From Litoditis marina (lineage: Eukaryota; Nematoda; Chromadorea; Rhabditida; Rhabditidae), in contig OZ038439.1 in assembly GCA_964036275.1 (NCBI GenBank), positions 9,422,669 through 9,486,668 of the forward strand: DNA of 64,000 nt, in the 5' to 3' direction. Made by a program: the position numbers and the translations under genes. Below, piece after piece: positions 46,031 through 56,800 of the stretch; positions within the stretch are counted from its first letter, which is position 1; the number at the start of each line of letters is the position of its first letter. A model generated the notes under the pieces. The model was not told the origin of the DNA and made no database searches. It saw only the letters and a program-made list of their open reading frames with translations.

Positions 46031-49000
46031 CTCATAGTTGCTGACACTGCTGCTGCTACTGTCGCTGTCGGTGGCGACACTCCAGTTCTGCTTCTGCTTT
46101 TTCTTGTCCTTGCTGGTCAGAACCCCCTTGTCAGATTTCGTGAAAGCGGCAGACTGGAGGAAGACAGAAGCGTCACAGACCTTCATGTCACTGGAAGTCA
46201 AATAAAATTTATTAGACAATCTGTATATAGTCGTCGCCAACGGAAAGGTGAGAGGATACTGTAAATCTCACTTTCCGCTGTGTCACATGTCTTCGATTTC
46301 AAAGCCCCACGAAACTTCTCACGTTTTCACTCAGTTAACTCACGGTGTGTACAGAGTGACCCTTTTCGGTTCCAACACTTCCAACTGGCTGATCTTTTGA
46401 GGCGGCTGCAATTACAAAGTTAGAATGATCATATATAGGATTTGTCAAACCGTTGTGGACACCGTACCATCGATTTTGTATGGAACGGGGTTTGGCGAGC
46501 GGCCAGTTCGTCTGCGTATCATTGATCTACTCACTCTCTCAACTGCTGACAGATAATCAACGACCGCTCGCCCCGCATCGCTCAATCAATCGAACCCTCT
46601 GCTGTCTGTATGGGGAAAACGGCGACTATAATTTTTTATTAGCTGAGTTTTAGTTAATTTTCGATCAATTGACTGAATGATTTTTCCAAAATTTTCTTCA
46701 GAAACTCACAGTGAATTAATCTCTGGAACAGTTTCTCCAAAAAAAATACCGGGCTTTCACTATTTTGTAAATGTAACCTTTTTTCGGATCTAGTACTGGT
46801 TTCTAGTTTGTTGTCGCGAAAATACAGTCAGACCTGACGTATGCTAGAAGTCAATTGAATAGTCACGTAAAGTTAGCATTCTAATGAGGCATCGTGCACT
46901 TTGTCATTGCACTTTTCTGAGCTCTGATTGGGTTAACATGGTTGACGTGACTGCGCAACTGACTAACAGTATATTGGAGCTAAATTTCTGAACAGCTCGT
47001 ATCTAACGTACTCGTTAAACAGTAGTTTTAATAATGAAGTTCCAAAAACCAAAAACTGCTGGTCCAAAAACTGCACTTTGAAAAAAAGTGAGTTACATTC
47101 TACAAAAAGAATTCTACAGATTTTCATCAACGAAACACAAAAAAAGTCACCTTCTGAACTTCGTCATAATCGAGCAGATTGATGATGGAGCGAATGGTGT
47201 TCATTCCAATGTGAGAAACACCGAAATGCTCGTTATCCAGTGCCTTCAGCTTCTCCAACTTAGCAAGCGGTTCGTAACGTTTTCTAAACAAAACATGATT
47301 TTCGGTATTTATAGTCCGTAACTAAAATTTTCTCTCGAGTTCCACTACTATTCTCTGTTTTTGAGTACCTAAATCCTCTGAATAAAGCATTACGACCCTC
47401 TGTTGAAGTACTTTTGCCTTCCAAAGAAAACAGTTGAAGTTAAAGTGAATAGTAGCAAACGAAGTTGAGTATTGATTGACCCCCTCTTCGAGATTGTAGC
47501 AGCACGGGAAAATACCTACAGTACGGGTCGAACTCCAATTTTCCCATTTTCTGTGCTAATAACCAATAAGTTATGTACTGAACAAGTACAGTGCTGATAA
47601 GTACTTACTGTGCAAAAAGTCTCTAAAGAAAATAATTTGCTAATTAGCACTTGACTAAACAAGTACTGCAGTACTCATCAAGAACTAAGAAGGTTATGTA
47701 CTGCAGCAGTACTGTACTGAAGTACGACTCACGGATGCGGCTGCTAGGGTGGACCGTACTGTACCGAAAAGGTACTGAACCAAATAAGTACTGTACTCAA
47801 TCAGTACTGAATAGATGATGTACTGCTGCAGTACTGATGAAGTCCTACTAAAGTACTGCACTGAGGTACGACCCACGGATCGGGATGTTTGGGTGGAACT
47901 TCCTGGCGGCTCTCGGCGATTTTGAAGAGCATGAACATGGTGACAGCCCTGCTCGGGGGCGGCTTCTCCAACAACAGAGATTTGGCCTTCCAAAACGGTT
48001 GACCCTGGAAATAGAAGTAGAATAGGTGACTAATAAACAATGTTAACAACATAAATAAATTGATCAACATTGTAAACATGGTGATCAACAGAGATTGATG
48101 ATTCCTGACCAACTCCAAGGGGAGAGAGCGTGGAGGTCAATGAGGCGGCAGAACGTGTCAGGACCGTCTGCGTCTCGTTGACCTGCACACTCTCTCGTCA
48201 CTATTTACATCAACAAACAGCTTGCCATCGTTATCGTTGTAGTCTTTGACCAACTCCAAATCGATAATGCAGTGCGTTAACTACGTTACAGTACCTCACA
48301 GTAACCCACACTTCCCATAACGAATCTGCGTCTCTCTGACCTACACACTCTCTCGTCACTACTCACATCGACGAACAGTTTGCCATCGTTATCGTTGTTC
48401 TTGACCAACTCCAGATCCGGTCTGTGATCGGTGTCGTTCAGCCAGTCCGGCGCGGGCTCATAGATGCTGTCCTCCTCCACGAATCGCGAGATGCCCATGC
48501 TGGAAAAAAGCCAATATATATTTTAGTTTATACTATACAATTTCATATCATTTTATACTATTTTACTGTATAGTTTGCACTATAAAAGTGTTGTTTGTTA
48601 TAGTTTGATCTTGATACAAGCCATGACTCACAAATTTAGGCTACAAACACTGTGATACGCGAGTTGCCCATTCTAAATGGACGCAGTATATATAGTCGGA
48701 AGCTTTTTGGCGGCCTGAACGTTTGTCAATAGTCAACAGACCAATAAATGGAACATTTCACGGAAAAAATACGCAATAAATTTTTACAGTGGTTTGCGCA
48801 AATTTCCAGGTCAAAGTTTGGTATGTTGGAGGTTTTAGATTTTCTTCAAGTTTGCTATCTTTTCCACCTCTCAATTACTCACTTACACACAATACACAGT
48901 TTGAAACCAAACAGATGAAACCAAAAACTATGAATTAGCAAAAGAACGAATGAAGCCCATACAGTCGCCGCACGCTGGAACAATTTCCACCCAATTTGCC

Positions 49001-52000
49001 AAAAATGGAAAACAAACTCACGGAAAGGCGTTTTCATCGTCCACAATGTAATCGTCCTGTAAAAAAAACAGTTTGAACTTTATATATTCAAACTCTACAA
49101 TTCAAGTTCATTATGTTGTAAAGACGAGAATCTCAGGGGTTTTCACTCCATTTATCTCGTACATAGACGATATAATGGGTTATAGTTATAATTGTTTTCA
49201 CCGTGAAATAAGCAGTTTCGAAAACTTGAACTTTTGAAAGTGAACTTTTGACTTTTTCGTTTTCACTTCTCAACTTCAAAACTCCAAAACTGTCTTGACA
49301 CTTTTTCCTACACGTCTTCAATGTCGTTGAAAGTGAACTTCAAAACTTCTGAAAGCGAAGGCAGTTGACACATCTCAAATCACGATTAACATTTTTTTAT
49401 TAAATATTCTCTATTTTCTGAGCGGGAATTGGTCTTTTTCTTCTCTACAAAATGATTTCAGTCGTTACCTTCGGTTCAGAGAACTTCCGCTGCGCCTTCT
49501 TGATACCGCGATCCAGGCCGGTTTTCGACACGGACAGCCGCTTGGCGAAGTTGGTGAAGCCCTTCTTGAGACGACCTGAATCGGTAGTAGTCTCAGTAAG
49601 AATGTACCTCCTGTTTAGAGCAGGTCTGTACAATGTGGCTCCCTGTAGTATGATCTCGTTCCTTTTTGGTCGAAGTGCGTAAATTATGACGTGCATCAAG
49701 TTCAAACTACAACTAGAGGTTGGGAGTGCACGCACATTCCGGCATCTTCATTCCATCCTGTCTCTCTCGGTCAATCTTAGCGATGGAAATTATAATTAAA
49801 ATAAAGAAACAAACCTTTCATAGAGTTCTTATCCTGCTCCTTCTTCTCCTTCTGGAAGAAATACCATAATTACTACCACGAATTTCACAATTAATATTTT
49901 CACTTTTTATCGATAACTTATCGTTACAATTATATTTTCTATAGTCGAAATCATGCTACTCATATCGTATCCATTCGTAACTTCAATTTTACCAGAATGA
50001 CTTTGAACAGTCTTCGTAAAAGGGAAACTGATACGAAAATCGAGATACGGAAACGTTTCAGATAGAATTTACGTGTGATAACTAACTTTAGAGCCTCAGT
50101 AAGGACGAGAAAAACAATAAACAGTTGCGTACACGTACCTTCCCCTCAGAAGTTGAGGAAACGGAAGTTGATGTAGCTGAAGCAGCTTGTTGAGCCTCAG
50201 CTCGCGCTTGAGCCTGAGCTTCAGCTTGAGCTTTGGCTTTAGCCTCGGCCTCCGCCACAGCCTCCTCTCCCACTGCCTCTTCCCAAGCGGCACGAATTTC
50301 GGCTGCTTTCTTTATTCTTTCCTGTTGCTGTCTCTTCGCCATGGCGTTGTACTGAAACATTCAAGTGATTTAAAGTATCCTATAGTCTGTTTAGTTCCGA
50401 ACTGGACTCGTATCCATCAAAAGTGTTGCATCCCTGCAACCTCTCGCGTTGCGTGTGCAGGGCGCCGGCTGGGCATTTTGCCAGATCAGGGCACAATCAA
50501 TAATCTTTCCAACAGCCAAATAAAAGTTTAACCTATTCATACAATTATTCTTTAGTTATGATATCTTTGCCTCTTCTAAAGTGTTTTTGTGAGAGATTAT
50601 AATATTCCCTAATCACAATTACCAAATTTACTCAACTTTTCATTTGGATTTTTGAAAACTTTTGCACACATTGAAACTTTCGTGATCGCCGTGTATGGGC
50701 CGTTCCCGCGTCGCGCTTCCAACTAGCCCTAATGGCCGAGTGGTCTAAGGGGCTGCTTACAACGAGGTGGCTGTCCATCTCCGTAGGTTCGATCCCCCAA
50801 GCTGTTCTTATTTTGAAATGGCGGAATCACTGCCCAGCTAGTGTTTGAAGAGTTTGAATAGTTGCCAAGTCATAAGCTCCGCCCCCATACTCATACAGTA
50901 AACGGAGTCCAGTTCGGAACTAAATAGACCATACAATTCAATGAGCAGACAACTGAAATAAGGTTAATCGCGCGCAGCGCGAAGCGCTGCGTGTGAGTTG
51001 TGTTTGGTTTGGCCATTGCGCACGTATTTTTGGCTTTCAAACCACAAAAGTCTTCAAATAAAACATTTTTTCGAAATTTAAAAGAAGAGAGAGCTAGATA
51101 TCTATTAAATACATGTTGTGTGTAAAAATTAGGAAAATCGGTCAAGGTTGAAAAAAGTTATGCTGTCGTGTCGTTATGAAAATTTCCGTTGTCCCTCGTC
51201 CCTCGTCCCTCGTCCCTCGTCCCTCTGGACGCATAGAAAATTATTTTTTTAACTACTGGACCAATTCGGCTGAAATTTGGCACACATATGTAAACCCCAA
51301 AGTTAGCGCGGCCCAAGAAGTTTGGTGGTGTCACGTTTCGTTTGGCGCTTGGCGCGGGCGCCAATAGGCGCCAGTAGCAGGAAAATATGTGTTCCCATGG
51401 ATGAAATGCTCCGAAATTTTGCACAGAGGTTAGATTAGTGAATCTCAGCCTTCTCTGAACATTTGGTTCCATGGTTTATATTTGGCGCCAAACGCTGGCG
51501 CCCAGTGGCGCCAAATTATAACAACGCCAGGCAAGTAGGGTAACGAGCGAAATGTTCCACAGATGTCCGAACTATGAACATAGTTAACGAATACGGCTTG
51601 GATACCAACATTTCTTCGACATTCTGCGCCAAAACGGTACTTTATCCGCCAATTGGCGCCAAAATTGAAAATAGGGTTTCTGAACCAAAAAACAGTCGGA
51701 AATTGTGCTAATTGGTCGAGGCCATTCATTCCAAGTTATTTGTTACCAGTTAGAGTAACTTTATATTTGGCGCCAAACGCTGGCGCCCAGTGGCGCCAAA
51801 TTATAACAACGCCAGGCAAGTAGGGTAACGAGCGAAATGTTCCACAGATGTCCGAACTATGAACATAGTTAACGAATACGGCTTGGATACCAAAATTTCT
51901 TCGACATTCTGCGCCAAAACGGTACTTTATCCGCCAATTGGCGCCAAAATTGAGAATAGGGTTTCTGAACCAAAAAACAGTCAGAAATTGTGCTAATTGG

Positions 52001-55000
52001 TCGAGGCCATTCATTCCAAGTTATTTGTTACTAATTAGAGTAACATGTTCTATATTTGGCGCAATGGCTGGCGCCCGTTCGCGCCAATGGAGAAAATATT
52101 TTCTTACTGTAATGACGCAGATTTTTCACAATACTCAGATTTCAATTACCGAAGCGGAAAAAAGCTGTTTTTCGAATTTTTCAGGATCACATTGTTTGAA
52201 AACCTGGAACTTTCAGATATCAGGATGTTTGATAGTCACCACTATTCAAAAATCGTTTTTCAAAGTCAACTCTAGAAGTGGTTGTACTAGTACAACTAGC
52301 AAAAAGAGAACAATTTGTAAAAAGTGGGGGATAAGGAAGTGTGTGAGTTCTGTTCGGTTTCACCGTTTTCTGAAAAAAGTGAACAATACGATGTTGTGAA
52401 TGAGTGTGCAACAAAAAAAGAACAATACATTTGTTTGCACAACGATTCACAAGAAACAGAATATACAAAGTATAACTTGAACGTAAAAGTGCATAGTGGT
52501 TTCCCCTAAGAACGTTGTGAACCGTTGTGCAAACAAATGTATTGTTCTTTTTTTGTTGCACACTCATTCACAACATCGTATTGTTCACTTTTTTCAGAAA
52601 ACGGTGAAACCGAACAGAACTCACACACTTCCTGGTCCCCCACTTTTTACAAATCGTTATTAACTTAGTACATCAATTAATAGATGAACTAAGAACAATG
52701 AATACTGTTTTGAAAAGATGGGGGGGGGGGGTAAACTTTCTCCAAGAATCGTGAGAAACTAACGAAAGCTGTCAACGTCCAACTTGAAGTTCGAAAGAAC
52801 TTTAATTCGATTCTTCAGGAACTAACTCGAAAATGCTTGAAACTTGATCAACAAAACTAACCCTATCGAGGTTGGCTTTGAGTTTGTCGAACTCAAAACT
52901 CGACTCGACTCGAAAAAGCTCAACTCAAAATCTCGAACTCGGTACGACTCCAAAACTAACCCTATCAAGGTTGGCCTTCAGCTTGTCGAACCTGTTGTTA
53001 AAGTCAAACTCGACGAGACTCGACTCGAAAAAAGCTCGACTCGACTCGACTCGACTCGACTCGACTCGACTCGACTCGAAAAAAGGTCGACTCGACTCGA
53101 AAAAAAAATGTGAACTAGATTAAAGGGGGGCTGCATTGAATGCCGGATTTGGCTAACGGCGTTAGCCGAAAGGGCGCGAGAGTCGGAGAAGTGCGCACAA
53201 TCAGTATTCATCTACTCCAAATCATCCTCTGCATCTCTGACAGTAAGCAAAAAATCAGTGAAATTTTGATAACAGAGCTTTGCATTGGACATTCTAGCAA
53301 GAAAAGGACATATATCAAGCTGTCTTAGTTCGATCTTTTATTTGAAAATTCATTGCAGCCTCCCTTCACGAGCCCTAAAACTAACCCTATCAAGGTTGGC
53401 CTTGAGCTTGTCGAACTTGTCCGGATTCAGGATAACTCTCTCCACGGTGAACCGATTGCGAAGCTTCCTTCCGATAGTAGCATCCAACGCACGAAGACGT
53501 TCTTCATGCTGCAAAAAATCTGTTTATAATAATTGGACAAAATAAATATTATAATATTTCCTAATGGCGTCTTTTGCAACGTCCTTATCTTCTTGAACAA
53601 ACTATTTAAATAAAACTATCACAAAATGTGAGAAAAAATGTAAATATGGTCTTCTTAGTATGTTATGTAGCATGGTCTTTTTTTTCGCCTTCTGAACTTT
53701 CACTAACATAACTCCGCGAAACTTTGGTTTTAACGTTACACAAATTTTGAATGGTAAAGAAAAGCCCTATAACGCAAATTAAGAAATGAGAGGACATTGA
53801 AGGTTAAAATGGTTGTTTTCAGTTCAGCTGGAAACTAGTAGGACGATTATGTGGACCTTTCCCGACGCATCGGTCCTTTAAACTAACGCAAATTAAAAAT
53901 TGCATTACAGTTTAAAGGAACGGAGCGTTGGGATTGGTACACATGATCGTCCTTTTTAGGTTGTCAATATTGAAAAGTGAAGTAAAGATGAAAAAGATAT
54001 AGAGAACAACATTCCCACCAGCTGCTGCTCCGTCTTCTCGGGTGTCTGTTCACTTTCCGGTTTCGATGGCACTGTTTCAGTTTGGGGAACCTGAGATTTG
54101 AACTTTTGTATGTTCGTATGAAGTATGTTGTTAGTTATAACTTTATTTCAATATTTACGTCAACTGTCCTTTGCAAAATAAACTAAGTAACACTGAGCGT
54201 TAGAAAAAATCGAGGGATATAAGAAAGCGGAATGTCAGAGTTGTAGTTTGATGTTTCTACACGATGAAGATTGCAAAATACAACTGAATAAAACTGTGAC
54301 CAAACTACAAACACAGCTGATTGAACAGACATCTACCGTTCTAATCTGTGTTTTCTAGAAACTTGGCTGTGCAGTTAAAAAATTAGTGGTTGGAGGGGCA
54401 AGGGGCTAAATTATACTCTGAAGTTTAAAGTTTGTAGTTCAAAAGTATGGAATAAAAAGTGAGATTAAAGGAGACCGAAACACAACCCTGAATGTCAGAA
54501 AGCTGCTGTATCCTACTTTCGATTGGACGCGTTGCGTGTCGCGCGGCATTGTCATGTGAATGTCACGTGGGACTGATCGAACCAATATACGAGTTATTTG
54601 TGCTCTCTGATCATCACTACAGTTAAAAGCAGCCCGAAACAAAACCTCTGTCCAAGTCGTGTCCCGGTCTCCTTTAAGTAAAAAGTAATGTAAAGTAAAA
54701 TCAAAGTAATCCTCTTACCTTCTGTTCCTGGTCCTCGTCGTCCGAAAAATTTTGTTCAAACCAAGACTCGGCATCATTATCGGAATTCCAGCTAAAAATA
54801 TGGTAAATAACGAATGCAATTGAAGATGAATGACGAATAATATTGAACTACAATAAATATGAAACCAATAAAATTAGAGGAGCTATGCTTAGAAGTACGT
54901 CAAGTGCTCTAATATCACTTTACTAGTGGTGAAGTATGTAGTTTTATACATCCTACAATTATCGTTGTTCTGTTTACCATCACAAAACTTTTGAATTCAC

Positions 55001-56371
55001 GTTAACACTATCGTAAACGTTTCTTGCATTTGGTTTTGATTTCCTATTACAAAGATTGATCGAAGTTTGCATCGAAAAACAATCTTTGAAAATTTTTAAC
55101 ATGTACTGTAGCAGTCTAGCCCGATCACTGAAAAGAACGCGTTGCACGTTTTCAAGTTCGTTTTCAAGTTTCCAGACATATACACGTTTTCGCAACCAAA
55201 GAGCACGAAGTTTTCTCAGACATTGTACGTGCGTTCGACTTTTACTGTCTGCGTCTCTCTCACGTAAAATCTATCACTTCCCATTTCGAAACAACCGCTA
55301 GAAAGGTTTGCAAAAGTCAAACAGAAAATGCACTTTCTGGTAGAGAAATGTATCAATCTATCGTTTTTGGTCGAGATTGGGTGTTTGGTTCTACTCGAAA
55401 GTGATGTGACCATAATCTACTTCATTCCTCTTATTAAAATGAGTTATATTAGATTGAATCAAAATGAATTCTAATGAAAAGATTAAGAGGTTTTACAGAA
55501 AGTGTTTCAGGACTGTTCTGTTTTCTCTGAAAAAGAGCCCTCCGGAAGTCTCACTACGCATGAAAACAACTAGAGTTCCAGAATTTGTCAAGAAAACTCA
55601 CATATCTGCTAGATTATTTCCCTTCCTTTGCTTCTTTGAACCACTGAAACAGTAAAAATTAAACATTTAACAATTTTTCATCTGAGTACGTATGCTAGAA
55701 AATCCCGGCATCTTAATCCAATCCTGCGTCTCCTCAAACATACACTATTTCTCTGTTCTTACATCCGGGCGGGATGTGAGAGCAGAAAAGTAGTGAGGCA
55801 GAATGAGAGACGCAGGGTAAGATGAAGGTACCGGGATCTTCTAGCATATGTTCTCTGATTCTGAATTTACGCAACATCAAACGAACGTGTTAATACAGTA
55901 TGAGTTTTGGTTAAAGTTTCTCAGGACATACCATGAATTGATCTTTTTGAGCTGATATAAACAAAACAATAACCCTACAATGATAAAAAAAATAAGAAAA
56001 TGAACATACTCGTTGCCGCGGCTCGAGCCAGACTTTTCCTGAAAAGAAAATGTTGATTTACAGAATGCAGTCATTGCGAAGTTCGAAAATTTAACAAAAG
56101 ACTAGCGAAATATGATTTTTTTGAGTTATTCACTACGAAGATTTGGAAAAATGTTGGCTTCAAGGATGAGAAATTAGTTTTAGTAGGAAAACCGGTGGGG
56201 ACAGTACAATGCGATGATTTGCAATAATGCTGGCTTAACATTTCGGGAAACTACAGAGGGTGAATGACAGTTACTTGAGTTAGTTTTAAGTCAGCTAAGT
56301 TGAGTAAGGTTAAGGTCAATTAGTGAAATGTGAAGATTGGGAAGAGTTTTCACCTGGTTGGAATCCGACAT
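46031..56371 (-). CDS. Hydrophilic multi-exon protein, family not recognised (15 exons found)
   Basis: Exons, in gene order: 56371-56354, 56038-56010, 55643-55602, 54791-54719, 54090-54019, 53508-53386, 50351-50139, 49851-49815, 49575-49469, 49056-49022, 48499-48367, 48004-47877, 47283-47151, 46405-46344, 46190-46031. Together 1,365 bp, 455 aa, every junction in phase. Without further splicing the frame stops at 45,995 (466 aa); a donor (GAG, GTTAGT) at 46,031 makes extra exons possible. Residues 7-55 are charged and acidic. An Ala/Glu/Lys-rich probable coiled coil lies at about 125-180, a Lys-rich basic stretch at 191-238, and a more conserved-looking part at 239-400 (DDYIVDDENAFP, QPFWKAKSLLLEKPP, HIGMNTIRSIINLL). 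The tail is Lys- then Ser-rich. No signal peptide or membrane segment is seen, so it is probably cytosolic or nuclear. Confidence 0.8.
46447..46630 (+). repeat. Dispersed repeat of about 190 bp, copy 1
   Basis: Matches 61,125-61,318 in reverse orientation at roughly 80 percent by eye, from AAACCGTTGTGGACACCGTA to GGCGACTATAA. It lies in an intron of the unknown gene. It includes a CTGCGTATC...CTCTCTC word that also recurs at 48,167, 48,325 and 61,619. It has no coding capacity that I can support. Confidence 0.8.
47570..47870. repeat. Cluster of AGTACTGTACT words
   Basis: About 300 bp in which AGTACT, GTACTG and CAGTAC recur more than fifteen times in both orientations, forming overlapping palindromes. 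It fills most of the intron between exons 12 and 13 of the unknown gene. The cluster includes a partial copy of the exon 12 end. Confidence 0.75.
47723..47760 (-). repeat. Partial copy of exon 12 end plus donor (unknown gene)
   Basis: Resembles 47,867-47,904 (about 30 of 38 positions), the last part of exon 12 with its donor and the following intron bases. The copy's donor position is 47,733 against 47,877 for the real exon, 144 bp downstream in gene order, and still reads ATCC, GTGAGT. Confidence 0.65.
48167..48263 (-). repeat. Partial copy of exon 11 end plus donor and intron bases (unknown gene)
   Basis: Matches 48,325-48,420 over about 96 bp with roughly a dozen changes. It includes about 50 coding bases, the donor (GAT, GTAAAT in the copy) and about 42 intron bases. 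The offset is 158 bp. A short 3-base insertion breaks the coding frame in the copy. Confidence 0.85.
50385..50929. mobile_element. Element with 24-bp inverted ends enclosing a tRNA-like sequence
   Basis: GTCTGTTTAGTTCCGAACTG at 50,385 is mirrored at 50,906-50,929 with one mismatch over 24 bp. The 500-bp interior carries the tRNA-like sequence at 50,734. The left end is only 34 bases from exon 7. Confidence 0.65.
50734..50800 (+). other. tRNA-like sequence with Pol III A and B boxes
   Basis: TGGCCGAGTGGTCTAAGGGG is a good Leu/Ser-tRNA D-arm and A box; GGTTCGATCCC, about 53 bases on, is a perfect B box. The T stem and acceptor stem do not pair properly, so a functional tRNA is unlikely. A tRNA pseudogene or tRNA-derived SINE head fits better. 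Confidence 0.5.
51191..51228. repeat. TCCCTCG microsatellite
   Basis: About five perfect tandem copies of a 7-base unit. Confidence 0.9.
51481..52100. repeat. Tandem repeat of 285-289 bp rich in GGCGCC
   Basis: Units begin with TTTGGCGCCAAACGCTGGCG at 51,481 and 51,766 and a third, diverged unit at 52,055. The first two differ at only a few bases, including TACCAACATT versus TACCAAAATT. A related diverged portion precedes them (51,250-51,480). Each unit has several GGCGCC palindromes. Confidence 0.9.
52314..52654. repeat. Long near-perfect inverted repeat (about 139-bp arms, 62-bp loop)
   Basis: 52,314-52,452 is the reverse complement of 52,515-52,654 with only a few differences. It would fold into a long hairpin in RNA from either strand. 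It lies in the 3-kb intron of the unknown gene, so it is transcribed if the gene is. Confidence 0.92.
52855..52995 (-). repeat. Two partial copies of exon 6 end plus donor (unknown gene)
   Basis: The last about 35 coding bases of exon 6 and its donor (53,378-53,425) recur at 52,854-52,895 (donor position 52,862) and 52,953-52,995 (donor position 52,961). Both keep CCTATC-AGGTTGGC and the ACTAAC donor side (GTTAGT on the gene strand). They lie 425 and 524 bp downstream of the real exon and 99 bp apart. Confidence 0.85.
53035..53079. repeat. CTCGA microsatellite
   Basis: Nine perfect copies of a 5-base unit, within a longer CTCGA-rich zone from about 52,895 to 53,102. The zone begins right after one exon-6-end copy and may derive from the CTCGAACT words beside it. 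Confidence 0.9.
53840..53953. mobile_element. Palindromic MITE family A, copy 3
   Basis: AGGACGATTATGTGGAC at the left mirrors GTACACATGATCGTCCT at the right, with the inner TCCTTTAAACT/AGTTTAAAGGA palindrome. Same family as 36,447 and 39,691; here in an intron of the unknown gene. Confidence 0.85.
54465..54677. mobile_element. TTAA-flanked MITE (213 bp), third family
   Basis: TTAA at both ends, then inverted ends AGGAGACCGRRACACRAC. The interior is non-coding. It lies in the intron between exons 4 and 5 of the unknown gene. Confidence 0.75.
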
Positions 56372-56731
56372 TGAAGCAACTGTTCGCGGTGAGTGAAAGT
56401 AGTAGAAATGAATTGAAAATGGCGAAAAACGTAAAAAGTGGTCTAAAATTGACGTTTGTTGGTGTACAGAAAGGGCGAAAATCGGTTACGTGAGGAGTCT
56501 GGCTTTGACTCGTTAACGGAGTGCATTTTTACACGTAGCAGGTTTGGAAACAAGAAAAGAGAGAGAGGGGGGGGGGGAGAGAGAGAGGGTGTGAGAGAGA
56601 TAGGGAATGACTGATAGAGAGAGATAGAGAGGGAGAGGAGAGGGGAGGGAGAGAAAGACACACTAATATAAGCATTCAGAGAAGGATTGAGGAATAAAGG
56701 CTGAGAAAGAAAGAAGGCAAGATAGACAGAC

Positions 56732-56734
<3 letters not shown>

Positions 56735-56794
<60 letters not shown>
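56735..56794. repeat. (GA)30 microsatellite
   Basis: Sixty bases of uninterrupted GA within a wider purine-rich zone (56,555-56,830). GA tracts near nematode promoters are common; a regulatory role here is only a guess. Confidence 0.95.

Positions 56795-56800
<6 letters not shown>

Larger units (their letters stand above)
50352..53385. other. Large repeat-filled intron (3.0 kb) of the unknown gene
   Basis: By far the longest intron in the window. It holds a foldback element with a tRNA-like core (50,385-50,929), TCCCTCG repeats, 285-289-bp tandem repeats rich in GGCGCC, a 340-bp near-perfect hairpin, two partial copies of the exon 6 end and CTCGA microsatellites. A small missed exon is possible because both flanking junctions are phase 0. 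Confidence 0.7.

Noticed and set aside
43926..46031. CH-domain exons as the 3' end of the unknown gene, or the two as an operon
   Set aside because: Joining the unknown gene's last donor (phase 0) to the CH acceptor shifts the frame into a stop, and the 2-kb gap is long for a nematode operon.
50734..50800. Functional tRNA gene
   Set aside because: A and B boxes are good, but the acceptor and T stems do not pair, so it is reported only as tRNA-like.
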